64,000 nt of DNA from Arcuatula senhousia (lineage: Eukaryota; Mollusca; Bivalvia; Mytilida; Mytilidae). The number at the start of each line of letters is the position of its first letter. Within the stretch, counting starts at the first letter, position 1. Location of the stretch: contig OZ020307.1 of the NCBI GenBank assembly GCA_963971305.1, positions 48,233,702 through 48,297,701 on the forward strand. Direction: 5' to 3'. Positions 47,649 through 58,996 of the stretch are shown here, piece by piece. The notes beneath the pieces were generated by a model that saw only the letters and a list, made by a program, of their open reading frames with translations, was not told the DNA's origin and did no database searches. The translations under genes and the position numbers were made by a program.

Positions 47649-48584
47649 GTAATTATTCTATGTTTCTGTATGAGATATATTTATATATCGTAAATTTTAG
47701 AGGTCTGAAAATCTTCCCAACAATGTCCCACTTTCAAATTTAAACCTGCAAATGTTTGTTCACTGGAACATCTATGACAACACCACCTGCACTATGTACA
47801 ATACCGTAGATCATAATATAGCTATCGAAAAGTGATACCTCCTCGTAGGTTTAATCTAAGGAATGTTACCAAGTGTATCATGTATGTTTGGGAAAAATTT
47901 GGCAAAGTGTTGTAGTTCAAAGGATTCGAGGTCATTTCAAAAAGAGTCACACAAAGCAATAATTGATAGTCCCTCGGGTCAGACATTTTGTAACTTGTAA
48001 ATAAAAAATCTAGGAATTACTTGCTGACTGTTATCTATATTGTATTCAAATCAAGAAAGAATTTTAGATCTACTCTACGACCTGACTTTTTAGTATGTTT
48101 CAAACTGTACAGTTTGTAGCTTATAATTTAATCACAAAGCTAATACAAATGTTAAAATAATATTACTTAGTGTAGAGCGAGTATATTGTTGATTCAAACC
48201 AGAAGTCGCATCCTTAAATCAATCCCTGAATCCATCTGTTTTCAGCCAGGGCCGCTAAGAATATTTACAACTTACTTCTGATGTAAAAGATTTTGTACTT
48301 TCACAAAACTGAATGTTATTATGTTTATGTGGTAGTAAAGACATATATTTTTTTAAGATTTAAATTATTTGCGGGTCGGTTTTTAAAAATCATAGAAAAT
48401 GTTTTAAATGACGTCATCAACAACCTCAATGGCGTAATCAGTATCCTAATTAAAGGGAATGTTTGCCTCAGCATGTGACGGACAGACAATACTCAACAAA
48501 TTTATCTATTATACATCAGAATTCATTTCAAATATTGAAGAGTGCTGCATTGCTTTAAAATGTACTGGATTTAAATGAAATAAA
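47649..48584. other. Intron, unrecognised
   Basis: No exon or repeat structure was seen. Confidence 0.35.
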
Positions 48585-48815
48585 TACCGTATATCGGGTT
48601 ATTTTGGCTATGTTGGCGTGCAAGAAAATCTCACCAAAATAAAAATCGCCATAATTTTCATCGTGTCTTATTAAATGGTTTAAATTCGAAAAAAATACCA
48701 ACATATAAAGCACCAAAATAAAACATGCAAAAATAAGACAAAAACCACCAAAATTTTCATCCGCAAAATTACGCAAAATGATGGTCCGCAAAAATAAGAT
48801 ACGGTTATAAAGGGT
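48585..48815. mobile_element. Probable MITE with ACCGTAT ends
   Basis: Left TACCGTATATCGGGTTATTT and right AAAATAAGATACGGTTA are imperfect inverted repeats. The left end resembles 52863 (TACCGTATAGTGGGTTATTT). Confidence 0.5.
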
Positions 48816-49019
48816 CCTACCTTAGCTAAACTGGTAAATCATTGAAACGTTCCATCATGTGGGTATTCCCTAGCTCTGCATGCAGTTATTTTCCACCGGA
48901 TTTATAAATCAACTCTCTAAAGTAAATACTGAGAATAAAATACTGCATTGGTTACAGAAAAACTCCCAAAACCAGACACAACATATCACTTAAAATAAAA
49001 TAAAAAAACGAAAGAGGGG

Positions 49020-49850
49020 CCCGAGTACTTTCGGTCAAAAGACCTTCTGCAGGGCTATAAAACGGTGAGAAAAAGGAAACACCCGCACAGCACAAAGAAA
49101 AGGACGAGACCAGAAGTGATAGATTACGTCCCAATCAATCTCGAACATTGTAAATGACATGCATATCATTTGCATAACAAAAAGTGATAAAAAGCGTCAC
49201 AAGCTAGTAATCTTGAACTTTATGACTAACAACCTTCCAGCACTGTTATATATGTTTAGCTAAATATGAAGCATACTAATAAATCAGAGGACGTTAACAA
49301 CAGATTGTTTTTTATATTCATGGTCATAGGGTGATTAGAACCAAGAAGCTTGATGATAATCTGTTCCAGAGACTGCCGTTGCCGTTATTTTTATTTCATT
49401 TAAAAAAGTATTGACTTCGTCCGATTTTAAGCTAAAGCCTACTCCATATCATTTTTATATAAACATGTCTAATGCTCTCCAAAACTTCTTTTTGTCAGAA
49501 AAAATCTAATAGGAATATGTAAATATTCCGAGAAGGCTGCATTTGAAAATACGAATTTACTGAAATAAAGGTAATAACAAAACTACCGAACTTGAATGAT
49601 CAATCTCATAGCCCAGAGAAAATGACAAAAACGAATCAGTCATACCGGAGAATTGGTTGATCATAATGGTCTTGACTTGGTACAGGCATTTCAAACGAAA
49701 TGGTGGGTTAAACCAGTTTTATGGCGCCAATCCTCCCTCTTCCATTGCGATCTTAGGATCCGGTAATGACCATAGAACACAACATAGTTGTGAGACACAA
49801 TAGGGATATTAAGGTGATCATCTCAGTACAGCAGACCAGTCAAACACTAA
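49020..49850 (-). mobile_element. Tail of the Penelope-like element with hammerhead-like motif
   Basis: Downstream (minus strand) of the reverse transcriptase relic. 49562-49670 matches 17085-17215. 49683-49742 (ACAGGCATTTCAAA...CCTCCCTC) belongs to the family seen at 9375-9435. At 49035-49075 the minus strand reads CTGCAGA, then a stem GGTC-TTTT-GACC, then GAAA, palindromic GTAC, TC, GGGC: a hammerhead layout with two changes in the CTGATGA core. Confidence 0.5.
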
Positions 49851-51663
49851 TTAAAACAATTAACCACCATATCTTTTAACTCAATTTTGAACTTTTGTAC
49901 TAGTGGCTGATAACGAAGAAATCTTTTTTTTAGGGATCGTATGAGACGTATTTTCTTATAGCCCTGCTCCAAAAGTCGGTCACGAAGAAATCGGTGACTG
50001 ATCAAAAGATCTGTGAAATATGTGCAAGCTCTGGCATATCGAATAAGTTGTGAAATATAAACACCGTATGCAGGGGAAGCAGGCATATGGCTCTGTAGAT
50101 TAGGAAAATTAATAATTTGAAAATTAAAATAGTCTCTTTTATCGTAAATGTTTGTAATGAGATGACCACCTGGGTCAAATTCGAGGTGCAAATCCAAGAA
50201 AGACATGAAGCAATTTGATTCGGTGGTCTCTTTAATCTCCAATTCTGGAGGATATATTGAAGGAATCCATCTACCAAATGAAGTGTTATTGACAGAAAGG
50301 ACATCATCAATATATCTGAATGTAAGATTAAATGACCTTGCCTCTTTTATCTTCTTGTTCTTTACGAGTCCCTGAAGAAATTCAGTCTCGTAAGAGTATA
50401 AAAACAAATCGGCGGATGAGGAGCACAATTTGTGCCCATTGGAATGCCGATTTGTCGTTGATAAATCTCTCCTCAGAAGGTGACAAATATGTTGTCAATG
50501 AGGAAATCTAGCATACTGCAAACTTGTTCCAGTGTGTAACAAATTTTATCTTTGAAAGATGTTTTGGAAAAGAATGTAGAGTTATAACCCAAAACAACAT
50601 AATTCCTAGAGTTTGAAAAGGCTTTTTCGAGAAGTTTTTTCAGGCGACATTTTAGTTTTTCGTGTGGCAAGGTAGTGTATAAAGTTGAAAAATCGAACGT
50701 TTTCAAAAAGTGAACCTCAGAAAATGATCTAGATTTAAAATGATCTAACAAATCTTTTGAGTTCTTCCAAATCCACATATGGTTGATTCCACTACGATTA
50801 TAAATAGTGTCGCAGTATGCTTGTTGACCTTCTATGACAGCAGACAAGATTTTAGTTAAATGAACGGACAGCTCTGTAGTTGAACATGATGAAGATCCAG
50901 CTATATACCTTTCTTTGTACGGATTTTTGTGAAGTTTAGGTATCCAGTACAAATATGGTAACTCTTTATGTTCCTCTTTCATTTGAATATTGAAAGAGGA
51001 CACAAAAGAGCTATGGTTGGCTATGATTTCATATTTGTTAAATGTAGTCCGTTTGTATGTAGCACTAGCGGAAGTATTACCATCAATGCCTAGTTCTTTT
51101 ATTAGACAATTGTAATAATGTGCTTTACATACAAAAACTATATTATTGGAAGCCTTGTCTGCTGGTGTGACAACATACTTGTCATGTAAGGAAGAGAGAC
51201 AATTGAGAGCTTCACGATATCTAAATACAGAAGAAGGCCGGGTGTTCACACATTTGCGAAGTTTGTCTATTCGGCTTTGTACAAGAGATAAGATAGTCCT
51301 TACCCAGTTCGACAGTGATTCAAGCTCTGGTTCTTGGTCCTTTTCCCTCTTTATCCAGGCTCTAGCATAGTCCTCCACAGCGTCCATGATGATCTTAAAG
51401 TTGTGCTTCCAATTTATACGCTGTGGTTCCCTGAATTTAGGTCCATGGGAAACCACATTACGTAATAAATCATTTTTAATTATCTTAAGATCACCCGTGA
51501 TGACATGATCAGATGGACCATAGACATTGGGAGAAGCATGGCAATCACATGTCAGAGGGGACTTAAGATATTCTTCAATGTTTAGGTCCTGCAATGCCTT
51601 TTTGTGATGAAATAAAAAGACGTTGAAAGCCATACAACGATGGATCTCTATAACGTCTGCCAT
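49847..51663 (-). pseudogene. Penelope-like element reverse transcriptase, broken
   Basis: Two reading frames on the minus strand. Part 1 (51663-50473, 396 aa) holds YWIPKLHKNPY and, near residue 320, FDFSTLYTTLPH (RT motif A with its catalytic Asp). A TGA stops it after DFLIDNIFVTF. The same frame continues with IGIPMGTNCAP (motif B), then a frameshift near 50430 leads into part 2 (50428-49847, 193 aa) with FRYIDD (motif C, residues 37-42) and downstream conserved blocks (YPPELEIKETT, SFLDLHLEFD, AYGVYISQL). PKLHK...YIDD order and spacing fit Penelope-like RTs; no GIY-YIG endonuclease is seen. One stop and one frameshift make it inactive. It lies antisense in a receptor intron. Further fragments lie at 1930-2240 and 29410-30200. 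Confidence 0.8.
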
Positions 51664-51799
51664 TGGATCGTGTGTACACTGTTAAGTCTTTTTTAATGAC
51701 TTTAGGATGAATGTAATCATTGAAATGAACATTTAGTAATTTTTATAATTCATCTACATGTAGAAACGAAAAAAAGTACATCTGTTCCTCCAACATTGC

Positions 51800-52700
51800 C
51801 ACGAACAGCATGGGAAGGAGCGACATCTTCCTTAGACTAGACCCCAACGGGTCAATTAATTTTCTCGAAAATGAACCAGAAGAGACACTCATATTTACAC
51901 GGAAATGTTCAATGTGGCGAGACACGACTAACTCTCGACTAAAGAATCATGTCCACTATTGGTCGAGTATAAGATCCGGGTTTCTTATCACTTCGGCTTT
52001 CCTGGTGTGCCCATTCTCGCTCTTGAAGACGTCGGTTACGAGTATTTCTTTCCAGATTCTTATCACGGATTAGAACAACATTTCCGAAGATAATGTTTCT
52101 ATGTTGCTTTGTCCACTTCCGTCGCTGTTGTAGTAGGGATAAGTATTCGTTGTGCCATCCGGCCTAGAACATGGTACCATTCAGCTAGACAGAGATCCTG
52201 TTTGGAAAATTATTAACCCGAGTAGAGGGAAACAAGTAATCTTTTTCTATGTCAATAGCATAGAAGGTGCCAAGATGAATGATTCTCAGAATCCAAGTAA
52301 ACTGGGACGAGTAGTCGATTTTGGCACATGCTTCTGTCATGAATGAGTTTAACATGTCATGTGTTAACGTTCATCCTGGATTTTTGACAATGATATACTG
52401 TAGATAATTCGTCTAGTAATCTCGATCATTCGTTCCCTGGCACCGTTCATGTGGGACGAGTTCCGGATTCCAGCAAATGTTTTCGCACTTGGCTGTCTTA
52501 GATGTTGATTTCATCGACTCCTATTTTGTCAATAGCACGGACGTAGTTGATCAGACCCGTAGATTTTCACTTTTCCGTGGGTGAGTGGGAAATCGGTCAG
52601 GGCCTTCATAATGAACACAGAAGAACTAGTCGGTCCACAAGTTGGATTTGAACTGCTCATCTTTTGGCCTTTACGAGTCAAACAAATCTCTTTCAGGCTA
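51800..52700 (-). pseudogene. BEL/Pao-like retrotransposon pol fragment (integrase end)
   Basis: The minus strand at about 52165-52030 encodes EYLSLLQQRRKWTKQHRN followed by NVVLIRDKN, the conserved C-terminal integrase block of BEL/Pao elements. Higher coordinates (about 52690-52300) encode further broken pieces with many stops. No LTRs were identified and no frame is intact. It adjoins the 5' side of the Penelope-like RT, so one element probably inserted next to or into the other. Confidence 0.6.
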
Positions 52701-52862
52701 CCACTTCCAAAGGTCATAAGGCGTCAACTCCAACGTTGGTAAATGGCGGCGATGGTTCTATAAATGATCTGCGGGCAAGTCGGCCATGATTTGATTTCAC
52801 TACTGTTACGGACAAAACCTTCTTGACAACTACTAGATTTACTGGATTCTAAAATTGTCTAG

Positions 52863-53048
52863 TACCGTATAGTGGGTTATTTTCGCGTGGGTAAATTTTC
52901 GCAGTTTCTGTCTCATAAGGTATGTGAAAAAAATTTGCGGGTTTTATTTTCGCGGTTTGTAAATGCATTTGTGTGCGATTTCTATTAGATGGATATTATC
53001 GCGGGATTTATATTCGCAATTTTCCTCGACATCTAGAAATGTACGGTA
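52863..53048. mobile_element. 186-bp MITE with TACCGTA ends and TTTTCGCG motifs
   Basis: TACCGTA (52863-52869) and TACGGTA (53042-53048) are inverted. The interior carries TTATTTTCGCG, AAATTTTCGC and TTTATTTTCGCGG. The same TTTTCGCG words crowd the ends of the pogo-type element at 56157-58291, suggesting a related transposase recognises both. Confidence 0.55.
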
Positions 53049-53229
53049 AAATTCGTAAGAATATTTTGCGGGCAGTGTACTGTGTAGAAATATTTATTCT
53101 GGGCTTCTAGGATATTCATTATCGTTTAAAAAATGTTTGCAAAATGCTACTATTTTTTGCTTTATGGATCAGTTTGGTATCCTTGATTGTTATGTACCTT
53201 CTCCGGGATTGTTCTATTGGTTTCAACTA

Positions 53230-53540
53230 ATTCAGCCCCTCTTCTGTCAGATATTTTAAAGTGGCAACATAAATCAGGATTCTTTCTCGTCTTAAAAATT
53301 AACACCAACTAAACGCACAGTTTAAGACATTTTATATTACTGTGGTTATCCGGAAACATTCGATCAACAATACATCTTTCAACGAATTCAGCCCCTCTTC
53401 TGTCTGAGATTTTAAAGTGGCAACATATATCAGGATTCTTTCTCGTCTTAAAAGTTAACACCAACTAAATGTACAGTTTAAGACATTTTATATTACTGTC
53501 AGTGGTTATCCTGAATTATTCGATCAACAATTAATTAAGA
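53230..53540. repeat. 156-bp direct duplication
   Basis: ATTCAGCCCCTCTTCTGTC starts at 53230 and 53386. The two copies are about 95% alike, through TTTAAGACATTTTATATTAC and GTGGTTATCC to CGATCAACAAT. Confidence 0.85.
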
Positions 53541-54771
53541 TCCAAACATCGATTTTCAATAACAGTTTGAGCTTTGATAAGTTAATGGTTTTATAAATTC
53601 TAAAAACCTAGGTTATCTTTCGATACATATGTAAATATTTATGCTCCTTGAATTAAATTAACTTTGAATTTATATTTTCTCATTTGCATGTATTCCACTA
53701 TGAACCAAAATAATAACTGACATTACCATTTACAGTTTCTATCCATTCAAATGACTGATGCGTACTGCAATGTTCCACAATTTATTTGTAACTTTTTGTT
53801 GTCTTTAACTGTAGCAGACGATGTTAGTTTACATCAGTCAATTTTGTATTTGTAATTTGTATCAAATCATGACAGTAATTTATAATATTTACCTTGATAT
53901 AAGATGACATTAGTCACTCTAAATTTTTTTCATCTTTTAAAACTGAAATGAAGTTTGTTTGAATAATTTTAATGGATAAAACGAACACATAACTCCAACA
54001 TTTTTTATGTTTGGCTTTGTTTTTTTGCTGTCATCGATATCTAGGTCACTTGAATAAAGACATCTTGACCCTCCCCACCCCTTATTGCCGTAAGGGAACA
54101 AAAGCGGCTAAAATGAAAGGTAGCAGGTACCCTTCACTAGGGGCCAAAAGGTGTAATATTTTTGTAACTGTTATTATTTTTAGTCTGCATTTGAAAAAAA
54201 ATGAATTCCTTGTGAAACGTAGGTGGAAAGTTCACCAAAGGCTGCATGTGTCAAAAAACTTTGTCAGTCCACCATGGACTGCATGTGTCCAGAGTAATAG
54301 ACTATCCATATTGGGCCTTCAATGAAAAGGGCTCGACATTTTGCGGTCGTATCATGCTGCGCTCGGTGAGGCTTTTTATTCTACTGGCAACAAAAGGCCA
54401 ACAGACAACCTATTTTGTCTAATTTTAAACACATGACCAACTTTTAATATAAAAATTGGAAAAAATCATCACTAAATGAAATTTGTAAAGCTTTACCAAA
54501 ATTTATATTCATATGCTATATTCCCACCTCCAGCATGTCCACTGTATTTGATTTGTTTTGAAACTTTGCTGGTTACTACATATACGGCCAATAATTTGTA
54601 TGTCGAAGTTTTAGCCCATGTAGAAATCTGCATTTCGACGAAAACACCAAAGCCGCCAAACCAAAATGACAATGACTTGTACCGTATGAGTAAATTTTTT
54701 TTTACAAAAGCTCGCGGATTTCTTAAAAAATGAAATATCTTTGTTTTGCAGAATTCAATATTAAAAATACC
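53541..54771. other. Intron, unrecognised
   Basis: The ORFs at 54011-54325 and 54476-54733 show no domain and no splice support; no repeats were identified. Confidence 0.35.
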
Positions 54772-55250
54772 AAAACGCGGGTATAAACGGTTAATTTGGA
54801 TATGCTATATATCGATATTTCAAGGAGTAACCTCTCATCAGTTGCATTGAATCAAAACATTGGAAGATCAAATTCCAAAACTGTTGAAAACGAAATGTAC
54901 TCAAAACCAGAACGTTCGAACAGGGAAGCCAAATCCAGCACCGAGGATATCGACCATGTGCATTACAAGGAAAGAAACCTGGTGTTTTAAACAATTTTGA
55001 ATATAAAAAACGGAAATTGCAGCGACAAACATAATAGAAATTTTATGGTAAATCGTGTCAGACAAGTCTGACGACCAGGCTTGTGATTACCCTCGGGGAC
55101 CTCTGGTCCACCAGCAGCGGTTATCGCCCAGTGGTTTCAAAATCAAAATACCAAAACGCAGGTATGAACGGTTAATTTGGATTTGCTTTATATCGATATT
55201 TCAAGGAGTAACCTCTTATCAGTAGAATTTGAATAAAAAACATTGGAAGG
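54772..55250 (-). repeat. Dispersed repeat (TGGTGGACCAGAGGTCCCC family), copy 3, with partial second unit
   Basis: Inverse of 26255-26610. The block AACGGTTAATTTGGAT...CTATATATCGATATTTCAAG occurs at 54786 and again at 55166, so the copy is a tandem one-and-a-half. The palindrome GTCAGACAAGTCTGAC lies near 55058. Confidence 0.65.
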
Positions 55251-56156
55251 TCAAATTCCAGATCTTTGAAACTACTGCATGCAATATGAAATATTTTATA
55301 GCTACCATAATACAACAGAAATAATAGTATAATTTTTTAAACTTCATAAGGCAATAATCCCTTAAATAACTTGGCGTCATTTGAAAACTTCTATCCCTTA
55401 GAGACTTTAAAAGAGTCCTAAAGCTGAACATTGAAGCAAACAAATTCTTTTTTGAATCTGCAATAGTTTCAATAAAACATCAAAACGCAATTTGTTGTCT
55501 TAGATTAAAAAGGGCGCTTACATATAAAGGGGATCATCAGTCTCAATTTAGTTATAAAATTACATTCAAACATCAATACTAATAATTGGACTAATATCAA
55601 AGGGCAAATGAGCTTGTTTGTGAATCACTATTTGTGTTCATTTGCAAAACTGGTCAGTTTTAGAAGTTCACAAATCAATATCAAAGAATCCTTATTTACC
55701 ACTTATGTAAATCTGATATAAAAAGTCCATGCCTATTAAAGCAATAACTAACTTAACTGTCAACTCGTCAATTCTAAGCATTCAATGGAATGCGAAGGCG
55801 AGTAAGTACTAATAAACATTACCATTATTGTGATTTGAAAAAATAGACAAAATATGAAGGCAAAAAAAAAAAGGCCAACCATCCTAACACAATTTATCTT
55901 ATTCATTAATTTAAACGAAGTTTCACCCTTCAAGTTGAGTGCAGACAACATTTTAGGTGACATAACCTGCCTCGTAGGTTCGTTGTACATAAGCTAAAAA
56001 CCTTTTGGAAAACCACCCTTCTTCTTTTAGCGATAACCCTATACTACATTCATCGTGTAAAAAAGAATAAATGTCGTTATCAAAAGGGTACGGCAAATGT
56101 GTAATTAACCTTTAATACAACTCAAGATTTTCCAAACAACTTTTAAAGATTGTTTA
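55251..56156. other. Intron, unrecognised
   Basis: No gene; the pogo element inserts at the TA at 56155-56156. Confidence 0.35.
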
Positions 56157-56478
56157 CTGTAAACCGGGAAATTTTCGCGCCGTCTTTTTTTCGCGGTCGG
56201 TTGATGGAATTCGATTTCGCGCAGTTTTAAATTCGCGGTCCTAAAGCCGATCCAAAAAAAAATATGTACTGTTATTTGTGTAAATGTCCGATCTCTACAA
56301 GGAATAATATTTACGTCTATCGATCCAATTGAACAATGTTCAGTTTCTTTATGTAGTCCACTGGTAAACTTTCTAAATGTGTGAACGTTGTAATCAATAC
56401 CTAGGGGGATTAAAACTATGAATTTGTAATCTGAACATTTTTCCTGATCAGTTTTCGGTTAGATTTACTAAAGGAAAC

Positions 56479-57861
56479 ATGCATAGGTTTCTTATTAAGA
56501 CTCCTTCAAAAGTGTCATCTTTGCTTCCGCAAACGGACAATCCCGCGTTTGTATCTGCAAACAAGGAAGTGGAAACTGTGCTTTTGGACAATTCCCCAGT
56601 TGGAAAAGGTGGTACAAAGCGCAAACGTGGAGGATATAATAACTATTCCCCAGAAGTGCGTGCTAAAATGGCTCGGTATGCTATTGATCACGGCGTTCAA
56701 AACACGGCAAGAAAATTTACCAGTGAACTAGGAAGTCCAATCAACGAATCCACTGTACGGAGCATCAAATCGGCATATATAAAACGTGGACTTCATAAAC
56801 AGTTCGAAAATAATGCTGAACTGCCCAAAAAAGATCGCGGCAGACCGTTACTCCTGGGAAAATATGATGCAGAACTTTTGGATTATATCAAAAGTTTAAG
56901 AGACGTTGGCGGTATTGTGAACTATCAAATCGTTATTTCATCAGCTATGGGAATTTTGAAGCATCACAATTCAGATCTTTTAGAAACTGTTGACTTGACT
57001 AAAACATGGGCTGAGTCCGTTCTAAAACGCTTAGGATTTACCAAACGAAAAGGAACAAAAGCGGCTAGGTCTCATCCTGAGGATTTCGAGAAAACTAAAC
57101 AAGAGTATGTTGAACGTGTCGAAAAATGTATTAAAGATCACAACATTCCTAACGATTTAGTGTTCAATTGGGATCAGACAGGCGTTAATATGGTTCCGGG
57201 TGGAGATTGGACAATGGATGTGAAAGGCAGCAAGCAGGTGGACATCGCTGGGATAGATGATAAACGTCAGATTACAGCATTACTGACAATTTCGAAGTCT
57301 GGTGTTTTACTGCCACCGCAAGTACTTTATGCCGGTAAAACTGAACAATGCCATCCTAAATTTCAATTTCCGAAAACATGGGATATATATCATTCCGAAA
57401 ATCATTGGTCAAATACTGAAACAATGTTACATTTCATAGACAAGGTGTTGGTGCCCTATGTAAATGACAAACGTGACGAACTTGATTTACCGTTGAAACA
57501 ACCTGCACTTGCAATTTTCGATGTGTTCAGTGCTCATAGGCACCAAGATGTCTTAGATGCATTATATAGAGCTAATATAAAAGTTGTGTTTGTGCCGGCC
57601 GGGTGTACTGATCACCTACAACCATTGGATCTTAAAATCAACAAAGTTTTTAAAGATATTCTGAAATCGGAGTTTCAAAACTGGTACGCCGATGAAGTAG
57701 CCAAGTTTCTCAAAAAGAACAAAAAGTTGGAGAAATTTGAAATCGATCTCAGACTTAGTGTCATTAAACCATTACATGCAAGATGGATTGTCAAAACATT
57801 TAAACAATTATCTCTAAAGTGTGACCTGATCAAGAGTGCCTTTACTGCCGCGGGTATTTAA
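56479..57861 (+). CDS. pogo-family transposase, 460 aa, intact
   Basis: The cut-and-paste transposase of the surrounding element. N-terminal DNA-binding part: a basic KRKRGG stretch, then a helix-turn-helix-like region (about residues 54-100, YSPEVRAKMARYAIDHG ... ESTVRSIKSAY) and a second CENP-B/Tc5-type half (WAESVLKRLGF near residue 175). Catalytic DDE/DDD domain: D232 in FNWDQTGV, D348 in AIFDVFSAH and D384 in LQPLDLKINKVF, so the last two Asp are separated by 35 residues, within the pogo/Tigger range. Start codon 56479; no stop or frameshift across 460 codons. Polyadenylation signal AATAAA at 58015-58020. The open frame and perfect ends suggest a recent insertion that could still be functional. 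Confidence 0.92.
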   Translation: MHRFLIKTPSKVSSLLPQTDNPAFVSANKEVETVLLDNSPVGKGGTKRKRGGYNNYSPEVRAKMARYAIDHGVQNTARKFTSELGSPINESTVRSIKSAYIKRGLHKQFENNAELPKKDRGRPLLLGKYDAELLDYIKSLRDVGGIVNYQIVISSAMGILKHHNSDLLETVDLTKTWAESVLKRLGFTKRKGTKAARSHPEDFEKTKQEYVERVEKCIKDHNIPNDLVFNWDQTGVNMVPGGDWTMDVKGSKQVDIAGIDDKRQITALLTISKSGVLLPPQVLYAGKTEQCHPKFQFPKTWDIYHSENHWSNTETMLHFIDKVLVPYVNDKRDELDLPLKQPALAIFDVFSAHRHQDVLDALYRANIKVVFVPAGCTDHLQPLDLKINKVFKDILKSEFQNWYADEVAKFLKKNKKLEKFEIDLRLSVIKPLHARWIVKTFKQLSLKCDLIKSAFTAAGI

Positions 57862-58014
57862 CTGTCAATCAATGGTCATAACTGTCTTTGATGTGCACCG
57901 AACTGTGTAATTGTGGTCTTTAATCCGATAGCCATGACGCTTGGGTGTTTTTATATCAATGATGTTTTAAAACAGTGAAATAGTGCTTACATTTATTAAA
58001 ATGTGTTTTATTGT

Positions 58015-58020
58015 AATAAA
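58015..58020 (+). promoter_or_regulatory. AATAAA polyadenylation signal of the transposase gene
   Basis: AATAAA 154 bp after the stop codon, inside the element. Confidence 0.55.
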
Positions 58021-58293
58021 TAAATGTTTCAATAGATTTTATTCGTTTCAATGAAATATTGAACAAATACTTTAAAATGCAATCAGCCCCTAAATTTAGG
58101 TCATAACAAGGTATGTCTTTGTCATTTGATTAATATACGATGTTGATTTTTAGTAACCACGGTAGCTACATATTTTTCAGTTCAGCCTTTAAAATTACGA
58201 CTAAATTTCGCGGCAGTTTTATTTTCGCGCTGCTGTCCTTACCGCGAAAATAGCGAAAATTAAACTGCCGCGAAAATTTCCCGGTTTACAGTA

Positions 58294-58996
58294 TATTATC
58301 ATAAGAATAACCCAATAACTGGACCCTACGATCGCAAACGAATAGGGAGGTTCGGTGCCAAAAAACCTAGCTGCTGCAACCCACCCTTTCTTATGAAATG
58401 CCTATAGCCCTTTTCAAAAAGTCACCCGGAATTCCGATTCCGATTCTTTTGTTTTCATTTTTGCAAGAGTAGTTTCCCTTTGTGGGTCGGCCTCATGGTG
58501 TAAACAACGTTGAGCTAAGGTAAAACATCAATTTATCCCTATCCGATTTTGGCGTAATTTCCCATTCCCGGTTCAAATAAACTGGTTTGGAGTGAAGTCT
58601 TGGATGTTAACGTATGTTTTAGTAATTTTAGACTTTGGCAATCAGATTTAAAATGTTTTAACAAGTTAACGAATTTAGTTAATTTCAACAGATTTTCAAT
58701 GGAGAGGCCTACCCGGAAGTCGTTAACCTGTAGTGCATAAGTAAAATATTTCTCAGGTCTGCACGTCCGGAAAATACTTTCTAAAAAGGACTATACCAAG
58801 TCAGGACCATTCCGATCTTCCATTTCTCTGGTATATATTGGCCTTGTTATGTCTTTTCTTTTGTATATAGGAGATTATTTATCCCAGCTTAGTAAATTTG
58901 TTGTAACCTTTATTTAGTTAAACCAAAATATAAACAACCAATTTCTGGAAAACAGGTAAGCCATTTCGTTACCACAATTTTATCTTTTCTTTGTAG
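58294..58996. other. Intron 3' part before the propeller exon
   Basis: No repeat recognised. It ends in a strong pyrimidine tract TTTTATCTTTTCTTTGTAG. Confidence 0.4.

Larger units (their letters stand above)
56157..58291 (+). mobile_element. Complete pogo/Tigger-type DNA transposon
   Basis: 23-bp perfect terminal inverted repeats (CTGTAAACCGGGAAATTTTC at the left, 56157-56179; complement at 58269-58291), flanked by TA on both sides (56155-56156 and 58292-58293), as expected for Tc1/mariner/pogo insertion. Subterminal TTTCGCG words are repeated on both ends (56172-56240 and 58205-58280) and are probable transposase-binding sites. The single ORF spans 56479-57861. Total length is 2135 bp. Confidence 0.9.

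Noticed and set aside
51146..51370. Plus-strand ORF of 74 aa
   Set aside because: Antisense shadow of the Penelope-like reverse transcriptase.
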